Shown piece after piece: positions 7,825-16,233 of a stretch of 33,982 nucleotides of DNA. The translations under genes and the position numbers were made by a program. The notes under the pieces were generated by a model. It was given only the letters and a program-made list of their open reading frames with translations, was not told the DNA's origin and did not search any database. Position 1 is the first letter of the stretch. Every line of letters begins with the position of its first letter. The DNA is from Vallitaleaceae bacterium (lineage in GTDB: Bacteria; Bacillota; Clostridia; Lachnospirales; Vallitaleaceae), in NCBI GenBank assembly GCA_028277605.1, contig JANQFZ010000074.1, positions 1 to 33,982 of the forward strand, given 5' to 3'.

Positions 7825-10800
7825 TTACATTAGGGGTGCTCGGATTGTTCTATAAGAATTTCTGTCAATGAGATAACCGCAACCCGGATTAAGCTGTACA
7901 CTTCTTTGTTTATAATCCATAGTAACATCAAAAATAGATTGAGTATCCATTCTACCGCCTAACAGCAGTCCTTGTAAGCCTCTAAAAACCTGCTGATACA
8001 AGGGAGTACCCGTATGATTAGATAATTGCTCTGGGTGCGCTGTAAATACAAAACATACACCAAGTCCACTGCCGTTTTTTATTAAGTTTTCCATAATATT
8101 TAAAGCATTATCGGAAATCAATTCAAAAAAGCTGTTATAATTATCAATTAATACTACGATTTTTTGATATTTACTCATATAATCTAGTTCGCTAATGTCC
8201 TCTTCGTTTCTACTACGAAAAACTTTCAAATCCTTATGCCTTAGTTTCATTTCATTAACTAACTCTTCCATAAAACTATCAAAACCCTCTGTGGTATTAA
8301 TGTAGCCATTAGCATGATATTTAGAAGAAGCATTTTGAAGAGCGGTCTCATTATGTTCAATAATATATGCCTTCCAGTTTAAGTGAACCATCATTCCTAA
8401 TAGTACTTTTAAAACATTTGTTTTACCTGTCATATCATTACCAAGAATTGTATATACATTAATATTATTAAAATCTAAAGCTATGATTTCTGCTTCTTCT
8501 ACATCATAACCAATAGGTATAAGCTCTTTTTCTAGATAAGCTTGCCCATCCTCATGTTCCAATAAGCTATTTAAGGTTAAAGTCTCTGGTACATATGGAA
8601 TGGGTTTAGCTCTAAGCCCTTGCCATTCTTTCTTCATATCTGAAAACACTTTTCTAAGACATTGAACTCTATCCGCCTCATTCTCAGAATCATTTGCTAG
8701 AGCAGTTTGAAATTCTAAAGCTGTCCCAATTTTAAACAATCCTCTGCCTTTAACCTGCTCTGGTTCCAAACCATTGGTTTGTCCGACTATAGAAGCATAA
8801 TCATACTTATCATTCAACTGCAAGGCACACATAAGCTTTATATTTTGAGCTATTCTAAATTTTATGGCACTAGCATTACTTGCTGTTAATACCATATATA
8901 GACCATAATTACCACCCTCTCGAGATAAGGTTGTTATAGCCGTTTCATAATCGGGATATAATTCATTAAATGCTTCAAAGTTATCTAATATCATAAACAT
9001 AGCCGCCATTTTCTGCTTTGACGCTTCCATATAGGCATTTAATGTTCCTACTCCATATTCAGAAAACTGTTTTTTTCTATGTGCAAGTTCTTTTAAAAGC
9101 ATCTTGAAGAGTTTATTAACTTTATCTTCATCTTCTGAAAATATAGTCCCTCCTACATGAGGCAAATCTTGATAATACCCCATAGTTCGACCACCAAAAT
9201 CAAGTATATAGATATTTACTAACTCAGGTGAATAAGAAATAACGAGTGAGTAAATTAAAGTTTGAAGTAGAGTTGTTTTTCCTGTTCCAGGTGAACCAAA
9301 AATAGCAATATGTCCTTCTTCTCCTATATTCCATTCTAAGGGTAATTGTTGTTGGTTTTTTGGATCATCAACTAACCCTACACAGGGACATAACCAATGG
9401 TTCACCTCTTGCCATCCATTACCTGTCCAACCGGTTTCTCTTGCATCAATATCATGTATATATATTCTTTCCTTTAATGGATCAAGCCATAGCTTTAATG
9501 GTACTATATCATCTCTTTTTGCTGTATCAGAAATAAAGTCTACGATTGCTGATAATTGGGTTGTTGTGCTTTTGACAGGCTTTGATTTGCAGGAATAGGT
9601 ATGAACTCTTCTGCCGCATTTATCAATTAATGATACTTGATTATCTTCTTCATTTTCAATTTTATCTGTAGGAATATAGGCACCACCACTCCATCCTGAC
9701 TGAACTAATTCATAAATTTCATTATTTCCAACTTGAACATAACATCTTCCAGGTTCTTTTATATTAGCTGCTTCAGGTCTTTTTAACATTTCATTACTAT
9801 CTGATTTATCTAAAACTTTCAAACATATTCTAAAACGTGTATTACTCCAAATTTGATCATCGACTACACCTGAAGGCTTTTGTGTTGCTAGAATTAAGTG
9901 TACCCCTAGGCTTCTTCCTATTCTAGCTGCACTAACTAATTCCTGCATAAACTCTGGCTGACCTGCTTTTAATTCTGCAAACTCATCCGATATCATCACA
10001 AGATGAGGTAGGGGATCACATGCTTTACCCTCTTTATATAGCTGCTGATATTTATCAATATGATTAACACCATACTCCGCAAAGATTCTCTGCCTTTTTT
10101 TCAGCTCACTTTTAAGAGAAACGAGTGAACGCCGAATCTGATTACCTCCAAGATTTGTTATAGTTCCTGAAATATGAGGCAATCCTATGAAGCAGTTTGC
10201 CATCCCCCCCCCTTTATAATCTATTAAGATAAAGGATACATCATGAGGATGATAATTCAGTGCCATAGATAGGATATATGATTGTATAAATTCACTTTTC
10301 CCTGATCCCGTCATACCAGCAATAAGACCATGTGGTCCATGATACTTCTCATGAATATTAAGTAAAAATGGTGTTCCTCCAGCCTTAATGCCTAAGGGGG
10401 CTTCAAGCGTTCTATACGAAAGGTTATTCTGCCACCTCATTTTTATATTAAGCTTCTCTATACATCCAACCTGATACATTTCCAAAAAAGTTAACATAGA
10501 AGGGAGTGAAGCCGAAGATACTATTTCTTTTATTTTGATTCCGGCAAGAGCTCTTGAATAATTTTCTAGTGGTTTACCAATAACTGAGTCAGGTTTAAAC
10601 TCTAGTAAACCTGCTTCAGGATTATTCTTATGATATAAGTTGGTTTCTGAATCACTACATTGTATAAAAGCATTACATTCTTTTGGCAGTAAGTTTAATC
10701 TATCATAGACGAAGATAGTAGAAACACCCAGTTTGGTGTTGACATTAGTTAAATGGCGCATAACCAGCTCATCCTCAACTAAAACTGGATCGGCTATATA

Positions 10801-12393
10801 TACAATAAAATGTGGTAAGTGCATAATCTCTTTATCGTATAGATCTTCTTGATTTTCATTTCTTTCATCTAACAGTTCTTTTAAACATAATAGAACATCA
10901 CGTGCTTCATCTCTTGATGAAGCTATAAAACGCATAGATTTTTTTGATGCCCAGATATGTGGCAGCTGCTTTATCCATTCCCACTGTTTGGATTCTGCCT
11001 CACTAAATAAGCAAACAATTTTCACCTCATCATAACTGTGTAAAGCAGTAATTTGTAAAATAGTTGCCATGGCTGTATCTACAATAATCTGTCTGTCACC
11101 AATCATTCCCAACATTGTATTTTCTAATAATGAAAATGCAATGGGCATATTCACTATACCGTCAAAATTAGCATTGATATCTTTTAATTCCTTTAATAGC
11201 CGATCATCAATCATTGAAAATCTATCTTTAGGTTTTTTAATTGTAACAGCAGGTGGTAATGTTCCAGTTCCAAGACGTATATCTAAAAAATCTTTATTAG
11301 AGGGCATTCGCTCCCATAGTCTTCTATCTCTATTCATAGCTCTATTAATTAAGATATCAGGTTCAGGATAAGTACTTAAAAGAGTTTTCTTATTATAGGC
11401 TATCTTTTCTTCTAAATCAGAATACTCTTTTTGCATGTACATTCTATATCGTTTAATACGTTTTTTTTCTTTTTTACGTTTCGTTAGTTTTCTATGTACT
11501 CTAGATAGAATAGGCCATAAAATTGTACCAGCAAGCATTGCACCAGTCATAGCTATACCAGGTATAAGCATTGCAGGATTATTTCTGCTTGTATACATTG
11601 TAAACATTAGACTCATCATCATAGCTATTCCCATAGTGAATGCTGGTCCAATTGTTAATAATAAAGGCTGCTCTTTTTGTTCAACTGGTGGTGGAGGTGA
11701 GTCAATATCTCTCTCTCCAACAGCTAGTTTTTTAATAATTCTTGGAGAACGTTGAAAAAAAGATTCCTCAATTTTCTTAGAGTTCCTGGATGATAGCTTA
11801 TCAGATTCAATCAAAGGTGTGTAGTTTGGTAAGTTACATTTTTTGAAATGAACAGACGGATTAACTGCTAAAATTTCACCTAGATAAAATAGTTTAAGCC
11901 CCATAATATGTATAGTATCGCCATAAGAAAGTAATGCAGATTGAGTTTTTTTACCGTTAATATACACATTTCTTTTTTTCTTTGCACTTATGGATGCTTT
12001 ACCATTTTGAATAGATATTACTGCATAACCAGGCTTCATATCATATGCATCATAAACAATTGCATCGTTTTCAGAACTGCCTATGAGGATTTGATTGATT
12101 CCGTCAATATGATATTTTTTTAGAATTAGTTCATGATAGATTTCCTGTTCAACATATAAAACAGCTTTTTCCTTTTGTTCGGGGATGGGCAAAATTATTT
12201 TGTCACCAATTCTTAGCTTTATTTTAGATTCTACCAATGATTCAATAGGCATAATATACCATTCACCATTAATAGATTGAATGGGAAGTGTCATAGATAA
12301 ATCAATATAAATATGGACATTGTGTTTATTATTTATTAATTCATATTCTGTAACCAAACCATTGTAGTAAACGTACAACACTATTTTTTTCAT
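7825..12393 (-). CDS. essC: Type VII secretion FtsK/SpoIIIE-type ATPase EssC
   Basis: 1522 residues, close to known EssC/YukBA proteins. Two tandem FHA-like domains fill about 1-180, followed by two membrane segments (about 243-265 and 274-297). Three FtsK-like ATPase modules follow. D1 has a canonical Walker A (GMTGSGKS, 693-700) and Walker B (VMISDEF, 799-805). D2 has GSPGTGKTT (1043-1051) and MFMILDNF. D3 is degenerate (GNDMTGKTN, 1328-1336; VVLIDNY). EssC is the membrane motor that recognises and exports WXG100/LXG substrates. The start is supported by GGAGG about 9 bp upstream. It is first in the operon with the regulator, DUF5081-like protein and YukD. The codons for the invariant DYKGGGMA motif are GGG GGG GGG, creating a nine-G run. 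No WXG100, EssA, EssB or EsaA gene is present here. Confidence 0.95.
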   Translation of the reverse strand: MKKIVLYVYYNGLVTEYELINNKHNVHIYIDLSMTLPIQSINGEWYIMPIESLVESKIKLRIGDKIILPIPEQKEKAVLYVEQEIYHELILKKYHIDGINQILIGSSENDAIVYDAYDMKPGYAVISIQNGKASISAKKKRNVYINGKKTQSALLSYGDTIHIMGLKLFYLGEILAVNPSVHFKKCNLPNYTPLIESDKLSSRNSKKIEESFFQRSPRIIKKLAVGERDIDSPPPPVEQKEQPLLLTIGPAFTMGIAMMMSLMFTMYTSRNNPAMLIPGIAMTGAMLAGTILWPILSRVHRKLTKRKKEKKRIKRYRMYMQKEYSDLEEKIAYNKKTLLSTYPEPDILINRAMNRDRRLWERMPSNKDFLDIRLGTGTLPPAVTIKKPKDRFSMIDDRLLKELKDINANFDGIVNMPIAFSLLENTMLGMIGDRQIIVDTAMATILQITALHSYDEVKIVCLFSEAESKQWEWIKQLPHIWASKKSMRFIASSRDEARDVLLCLKELLDERNENQEDLYDKEIMHLPHFIVYIADPVLVEDELVMRHLTNVNTKLGVSTIFVYDRLNLLPKECNAFIQCSDSETNLYHKNNPEAGLLEFKPDSVIGKPLENYSRALAGIKIKEIVSSASLPSMLTFLEMYQVGCIEKLNIKMRWQNNLSYRTLEAPLGIKAGGTPFLLNIHEKYHGPHGLIAGMTGSGKSEFIQSYILSMALNYHPHDVSFILIDYKGGGMANCFIGLPHISGTITNLGGNQIRRSLVSLKSELKKRQRIFAEYGVNHIDKYQQLYKEGKACDPLPHLVMISDEFAELKAGQPEFMQELVSAARIGRSLGVHLILATQKPSGVVDDQIWSNTRFRICLKVLDKSDSNEMLKRPEAANIKEPGRCYVQVGNNEIYELVQSGWSGGAYIPTDKIENEEDNQVSLIDKCGRRVHTYSCKSKPVKSTTTQLSAIVDFISDTAKRDDIVPLKLWLDPLKERIYIHDIDARETGWTGNGWQEVNHWLCPCVGLVDDPKNQQQLPLEWNIGEEGHIAIFGSPGTGKTTLLQTLIYSLVISYSPELVNIYILDFGGRTMGYYQDLPHVGGTIFSEDEDKVNKLFKMLLKELAHRKKQFSEYGVGTLNAYMEASKQKMAAMFMILDNFEAFNELYPDYETAITTLSREGGNYGLYMVLTASNASAIKFRIAQNIKLMCALQLNDKYDYASIVGQTNGLEPEQVKGRGLFKIGTALEFQTALANDSENEADRVQCLRKVFSDMKKEWQGLRAKPIPYVPETLTLNSLLEHEDGQAYLEKELIPIGYDVEEAEIIALDFNNINVYTILGNDMTGKTNVLKVLLGMMVHLNWKAYIIEHNETALQNASSKYHANGYINTTEGFDSFMEELVNEMKLRHKDLKVFRSRNEEDISELDYMSKYQKIVVLIDNYNSFFELISDNALNIMENLIKNGSGLGVCFVFTAHPEQLSNHTGTPLYQQVFRGLQGLLLGGRMDTQSIFDVTMDYKQRSVQLNPGCGYLIDRNSYRTIRAPLM
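10204..10212 (-). repeat. Nine-base poly-G tract inside essC
   Basis: The plus strand shows nine consecutive C (nine G in the sense strand), coding the three glycines of DYKGGGMA in the first ATPase module. It stands out in an AT-rich gene where GGA or GGT would be expected. Such a tract could slip and shift the frame. Confidence 0.9.
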
Positions 12394-12549
12394 GAAGTTA
12401 CCGCCTCCAAAGTATAGAATTTAGATCTATTCTTCATGGCACAAATAATATAACAAAAAAGCTCATTGCAATGCTCTTATTAAAATACGCTTAATAGTTT
12501 TAATTACATACCGTTATATTATTTTATTGTCACTTAATTCCTATACTTC
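12394..12549 (-). promoter_or_regulatory. Promoter and leader region of the essC operon
   Basis: Immediately downstream of the LytTR-type repeats the minus strand is AT-rich, with a possible -10 TATAAC and no good -35 at the right distance, as expected for an activator-dependent promoter. A perfect 10-bp palindrome CATTGCAATG sits at 12464-12473 within the leader, followed by a T run on the minus strand; it is too small to call a terminator. No open frame of a WXG100 protein is found here. Confidence 0.45.
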
Positions 12550-12583
12550 AACCGTGTCTCTTCGTTATTAAACAGTGTCTCTT
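12550..12583 (-). promoter_or_regulatory. Direct-repeat pair, probable LytTR binding site for essC
   Basis: On the plus strand AACCGTGTCTCTT (12550-12562) and AACAGTGTCTCTT (12571-12583) differ at one base and start 21 bp apart, two helical turns. Read on the minus strand each ends in ACnGTT, close to the core of LytTR half-sites (about WMMGTTNRK). The pair abuts the stop codon of the upstream TadZ-like gene and lies about 157 bp before the essC start. The operon encodes a LytTR regulator, making it the natural ligand. Confidence 0.7.
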
Positions 12584-13906
12584 TTAATTAAATAAATCTT
12601 TTATTTGCGTTATGATTGGATTAGATAACACAAAAAAAGCTATAACAATTAAGGCTATTACTATGAGTAAAACAACAATGATAAACTTTAGAAAATCTTC
12701 TTTTTCGGATTTTTTTCGCTCTGCCTTCTTTACTAAAACAGGATGATGATAACCTTTTTTATCTTTATTTTTAATTAATGTACTTACTAATCCTCTCTGT
12801 TCTTCATGAGTTTGAGGTAAAACATCTTGTAGCATATTATCAAATATCTCACTGGATGAATCGTTATATTCAAAAGGTTGTGGATTGTAAGCAGCTTGAT
12901 AGCACTTTAAAGTTTCCATATTTGCTTTAATAAATTCAAACATAGAAATGTCACAAAAGCTAAACAAATATTTATTAGCAAATGACTTATCCTCTGATTT
13001 CAACAGATTATCTAATTCTTCTAATTCCCAGTCCTTCCCTCCGCTTACTATAATTCTTTCCTGAGCCCTTTTAAACTCGTTAACATCACTGGATAAATAA
13101 TGACCCATATCCAATATAACGTAAGCATAATCTCCTAATAGTATATCAGAAACAGCTAAACTAGGATTATAAGGGTAAAAATCAATGCCCCTGAGTGAAA
13201 ATAGATGGTTTTTTTGTTCAGCCTTCTTATAAGATCTGCGAATAGCATTGAAAGTATTACTATGTTGAAGCTCTACAATTGCAACACCATGTCTGTTATT
13301 CACAAGATGAATTGCAATGGATATTGCAGTATGTGTTGTTCCTACTCTACTCATAGCACCAGCTACAGCGATAACAACAGTCCCCACAATTTTATTCTTC
13401 TCAATGGTTATTATGTCCTTCTTTTTTTTACCAAAACGCCCTTCTCCTGTTTGAACAAAATCCTGTTCTTGTTTCCTTCTGTTTTGTACTCCTTTATCCC
13501 ATTTTATAGCTTTAGCATAAGTAGATGGGGCTTCATAAAGGTTAATTAAATCAGACATTATAGAGCTGCTACTGTCCTCTTTTTGCCCAATAATATTATA
13601 TATTCCCATGGTAATTAAGTCATTCATAATAGCATAACCAGAAAAACTATAAGGCGCTATTATAATTACTCTTAGATTATCGTTGCTCTTTTTTAAATGA
13701 CGTATGAAACGTGGTACTTTTTTATAATCTTCTACACAAGAAATGTCTAATATTAGTAAATCAAATTTAATGTTATATAGATTCTCTTGCTCTTCGAGTA
13801 TGTCAATATCTCTGTCAACTTTTTTATAAGCTATCATCTGCTCTAATGCTACCATGGCATCTTCAACATCTTGAAGATACTTAGGACCTGAAATAACTAC
13901 AACCAT
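12584..13906 (-). CDS. TadZ/CpaE-like protein with degenerate P-loop and C-terminal membrane anchor
   Basis: 440 residues from the ATG at 13906, which has AGGAGGTGAT 4 bp upstream; the longer frame from 13954 has no ribosome site. Residues 1-115 look like a receiver-type fold (FDLLILDIS at 48-56), as in TadZ/CpaE. Residues 174-380 look like a ParA/MinD-type ATPase. Its P-loop region reads AGAMSRVGTTHTA (182-194) and lacks the Walker lysine, so nucleotide binding may be lost or altered. YAYVILDMG (260-268) sits at the Walker B' place. A basic linker (about 393-404) leads to one membrane helix at 408-427, unusual for TadZ. TadZ proteins set the polar location of Tad pili. The gene sits between the T7SS operon and the Tad operon, on the T7SS strand, so it may serve either machine. 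Confidence 0.75.
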   Translation of the reverse strand: MVVVISGPKYLQDVEDAMVALEQMIAYKKVDRDIDILEEQENLYNIKFDLLILDISCVEDYKKVPRFIRHLKKSNDNLRVIIIAPYSFSGYAIMNDLITMGIYNIIGQKEDSSSSIMSDLINLYEAPSTYAKAIKWDKGVQNRRKQEQDFVQTGEGRFGKKKKDIITIEKNKIVGTVVIAVAGAMSRVGTTHTAISIAIHLVNNRHGVAIVELQHSNTFNAIRRSYKKAEQKNHLFSLRGIDFYPYNPSLAVSDILLGDYAYVILDMGHYLSSDVNEFKRAQERIIVSGGKDWELEELDNLLKSEDKSFANKYLFSFCDISMFEFIKANMETLKCYQAAYNPQPFEYNDSSSEIFDNMLQDVLPQTHEEQRGLVSTLIKNKDKKGYHHPVLVKKAERKKSEKEDFLKFIIVVLLIVIALIVIAFFVLSNPIITQIKDLFN

Positions 13907-13997
13907 ATTTATCACCTCCTTTAAAAACACAAAATTTTTTTGTCTAATAACCATATATTTTCTTGTTGTTTCAATTTTTCACCCATTTAATGTCGTC

Positions 13998-14026
13998 ATT
14001 TTATCATAATTTCCTTCTACTGTAAA
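13998..14026 (-). promoter_or_regulatory. Sigma-A-type promoter of the TadZ-like gene
   Basis: On the minus strand TTTACA (14021-14026) and TAAAAT (13998-14003) are separated by exactly 17 bp, about 90 bp before the start codon. A second weaker pair (TTGAAT, 17 bp, TAAAAT) lies further upstream on the same strand. The rest of 13907-14242 is AT-rich spacer between divergent genes; a TATAAT at 14151-14156 could serve the plus-strand gene but has no good -35. Confidence 0.6.
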
Positions 14027-14242
14027 CTATTTTTTTAATTTTCATACTCGATTTTATTAGATTTTATTTATGCATTCAAGAACAGTATTCTTTAAAATTC
14101 ATCAAAAACGCACACTAATTTTTGTTTAATTTCACCATTTTCTATAACTATATAATATTATACAAATATCGACATATTATTAATTCGATCCATGTTATTC
14201 ATTAAATATGTAAAAAAAATTAATATAAAAGGAGTGTTTTTC

Positions 14243-14662
14243 ATGAATAAGGAAAACAAACAAGAAACAGATAATATTTCAAAAGACCTACTTAACTTTA
14301 TTAACCTAGAAAACAAGAGAGAATTTAATCAAAAAAGAACGTATTATAGACATAATATTTCGCTTAATTATTTAGAGGATGAATTTTATTACAAACCCAA
14401 ACTAAAATCAGAAGAAGTTTTTATTAACTCATCATTAGATTTTGAGCAAAAAATTGATAATGCAAACTTATTTGAATCATTAAAAAAACTTAAACCTTGT
14501 GATATTGAAATTATAAGACTTCGTTATGATCAACAACTCAGTTTTAAAGAAATTGCTGAAAAACTGAATATGAAGGAAAATACGGTTGGTAAAAGGCATG
14601 AAAGATCCCTTCAAAAATTAAGAAATTACATGATTAAAAAAGAAAATAAGAATAAAAAATAA
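14243..14662 (+). CDS. Sigma-70 region 4-type HTH regulator
   Basis: 139 residues from the ATG at 14243, chosen because GGAG lies 8 bp upstream; the longer frame from 14192 has none. The C-terminal half (about 75-130) is a sigma region 4: LKPCDIEIIRLRYDQQLSFKEIA, then NMKENTVGKRHERSLQKLR as recognition helix. Region 2, which melts the -10, is absent. The N-terminus with YYRHNISLNYLEDEF resembles small sigma-like regulators of Gram-positive phages and integrative elements. It stands alone ahead of the long leader of the Tad operon and divergent from the TadZ-like gene, so it is a candidate local regulator of either side. Lys-rich tail (KKENKNKK). Confidence 0.75.
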   Translation: MNKENKQETDNISKDLLNFINLENKREFNQKRTYYRHNISLNYLEDEFYYKPKLKSEEVFINSSLDFEQKIDNANLFESLKKLKPCDIEIIRLRYDQQLSFKEIAEKLNMKENTVGKRHERSLQKLRNYMIKKENKNKK

Positions 14663-15083
14663 TTATTTTTAAAAAAATGTCCGATTTTGTCCTTTCCCAA
14701 GGCTATATTATAGAGGTGAATTTTTGCCTATTTTTAAAAATATTTTTTATTGAACGTTGAAAACTGCATATATTAGGTCATTTAGGCACATTACTCTCTT
14801 GGTTTTAGCAAATAAAGCAATACGCCATGACAAAATAATAAATTTTGAGCGACTAAATTTTGCTTTAAATTATCTTTGGTTCGGATAATGCCATGACACC
14901 AAAGGAGGGATAATGATACTTCCATCCAGTCCTAACACATCGTATGGAGGATGGCTTGCTCAAGTGAGGGAGAGGTGAGAGTCCTATGATGTCTATTAAC
15001 CAAAGACAGCCTAAATATCTAAACAACCACAATTATTCAATTAATCCAATACATATAATCAAAAAGATTATAGGGGGTGAGTC
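14663..15083 (+). promoter_or_regulatory. Long leader between the sigma-like gene and the HD-GYP gene
   Basis: 421 bp without a gene. The first 200 bp are AT-rich, with a long-range stem AAAGCAA (14814-14820)/TTGCTTT (14860-14866) and GCCATGACA occurring twice (14824, 14890). The candidate structured RNA at 14873-15006 follows. A 7-bp hairpin TATAATC (15054-15060)/GATTATA (15066-15072) then directly abuts the ribosome site GGGGGTGA of the HD-GYP gene, so it could influence translation start. No clear consensus promoter was found. Confidence 0.5.
14873..15006 (+). ncRNA. Candidate structured leader RNA with pseudoknot upstream of the Tad operon
   Basis: A closing stem of nine perfect pairs joins TCTTTGGTT (14873-14881) and AACCAAAGA (14998-15006). 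Inside, ACATCGTA (14937-14944) pairs with TATGATGT (14985-14992, one G-U). CCATCC (14922-14927) pairs with GGATGG (14949-14954) across it, giving a pseudoknot. ACCAAAG at 14898-14904 can compete for the 5' strand of the closing stem, a switch-like alternative. GGATAATG occurs twice (14883, 14908). The region is richer in G than its flanks and has no credible reading frame. I do not recognise it as any riboswitch class, including both cyclic-di-GMP classes. Structure drawn by eye, without covariation support. Confidence 0.5.
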
Positions 15084-15653
15084 ATGCAATACCTAAAAAA
15101 TATGAAGCATACAATGTCTTGTATTCATCAACATGGAATAAGAGTTGGAGTACTTTCTTATCATTTATCGAAGCACCTTAATTTACCTGAAATTTACTGG
15201 TTTCTTCACTTTATTGCGGGGCGATGGCATGATTTTGGCAAGCTACTAATTCCAACAAGTATTTTAAATCAACCTACTCCATTGACGTCAGAGCAATGGG
15301 AAATTATGAAAAAGCATCCTATCTACTCTTATAGATTAGTTAGCTTATGTGGATTTGATGCCTACATAAAAAAAGCAATTTTATATCATCATGAAAATGA
15401 ATGTGGAACGGGCTATCCTTTTGGACTAGCTAGTGAAAATATCCCACTATCATCTAAAATTATTAGAATATGTGATATCTATGATGCTCTGACACAAAAA
15501 AGAGTGTATAAGCACAAATTAAATACAGAGGAGGCTTTTTCCTTAATGGATAAAGATAAAAGTCTCCCCTCTTATCTTTACGGTGTTTTTAAGTATATGA
15601 TTTTATCCGATTACAGATGCTTAACTAAAAAAGAACTGCTTAGGAGAGGATAG
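15084..15653 (+). CDS. HD-GYP domain protein, probable cyclic-di-GMP phosphodiesterase
   Basis: 189 residues, essentially one HD-GYP domain. Metal-site motifs are in place: HD at 49-50 in RWHDFGKL, a later His in MKKHPIYSYRL (His78), HHE at 102-104, the GTGYP signature at 108-112 and Asp131 in RICDIYDAL. HD-GYP enzymes hydrolyse cyclic-di-GMP to pGpG or GMP. No sensor domain or membrane segment is attached. It is the first gene of the pilus operon and ends 2 bp before the lipoprotein gene, which suggests local cyclic-di-GMP control of the pilus. The start has AGGGGGTG about 5 bp upstream. The very short length means dimerisation or input must come from a partner; activity is inferred from the motifs. 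Confidence 0.9.
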   Translation: MQYLKNMKHTMSCIHQHGIRVGVLSYHLSKHLNLPEIYWFLHFIAGRWHDFGKLLIPTSILNQPTPLTSEQWEIMKKHPIYSYRLVSLCGFDAYIKKAILYHHENECGTGYPFGLASENIPLSSKIIRICDIYDALTQKRVYKHKLNTEEAFSLMDKDKSLPSYLYGVFKYMILSDYRCLTKKELLRRG

Positions 15654-15655
15654 GG

Positions 15656-16183
15656 ATGAAAGTGGAGCAACTTCTTTTATTATTCATTTTGATTATCCTA
15701 TTATCTGGTTGCATAAGCTCTGTTGAATCTAGCCAATCCCCTATCACAATCATGAAGGAAGTAAAAAACGAAATTGTCCACTATAGACTATACACAGATG
15801 GAGAAACCATTTTCTTAGAGGATATTAAGAAGCACTCCATCCAACCATTAAGAAAGTGCAATGAATCTATTAAACCTATCCTAGCATTACCAACTATAGA
15901 AAAAGAACACGCTCTACAGTTTTCAATAAATATAGCCAAGTATGAAGAAGTATATCCTTTTACATATTCTCTACCATTAAAACTGTCAGCCCAATATCTA
16001 TATAGCTTAATAGAGAAAGATTGGTTTATAGCAGCAGAATATGCTAATCATCTATATCGTGATACCTATTTGCAAAAAGAAGAAGCTTTTAAAAGAGTTA
16101 TCATATTTAAAGATAAGATTAAGATTTTTGAAAACATATCTAATTCAGTACCTGATCCATGGTCTTTTATCGTAGATGAATAG
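15656..16183 (+). CDS. Small predicted lipoprotein of the Tad operon
   Basis: 175 residues. The N-terminus is a lipoprotein signal: a hydrophobic run followed by LSGC with Cys19, so the mature protein should be lipid-anchored on the outer face of the membrane. The rest shows no domain I recognise; it has a possible beta-rich first part and a helical stretch around 100-150. AGGAG lies in the end of the HD-GYP gene. In Tad systems of diderms a lipoprotein (TadD) serves as pilotin; here, in a monoderm context, a role in pilus anchoring or assembly is only a guess from its place between HD-GYP and the CpaB-like gene. Confidence 0.75.
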   Translation: MKVEQLLLLFILIILLSGCISSVESSQSPITIMKEVKNEIVHYRLYTDGETIFLEDIKKHSIQPLRKCNESIKPILALPTIEKEHALQFSINIAKYEEVYPFTYSLPLKLSAQYLYSLIEKDWFIAAEYANHLYRDTYLQKEEAFKRVIIFKDKIKIFENISNSVPDPWSFIVDE

Positions 16184-16233
16184 CTTAAGTATATCAAATA
16201 TGGACTAATGGATGAATAAAGGAGCGTTAAAGC

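Noticed and set aside
11069..11755. Plus-strand open frames over essC
   Set aside because: They are antisense shadows of a long gene with clear motifs, have no ribosome sites and no family features.
12464..12473. Terminator at the CATTGCAATG palindrome before essC
   Set aside because: The stem has no loop and is broken by mismatches beyond ten bases; the following T run alone is not enough.
14873..15006. Cyclic-di-GMP riboswitch class I or II
   Set aside because: The conserved core sequences of those classes as I know them are not found, although the HD-GYP gene downstream made the idea attractive.
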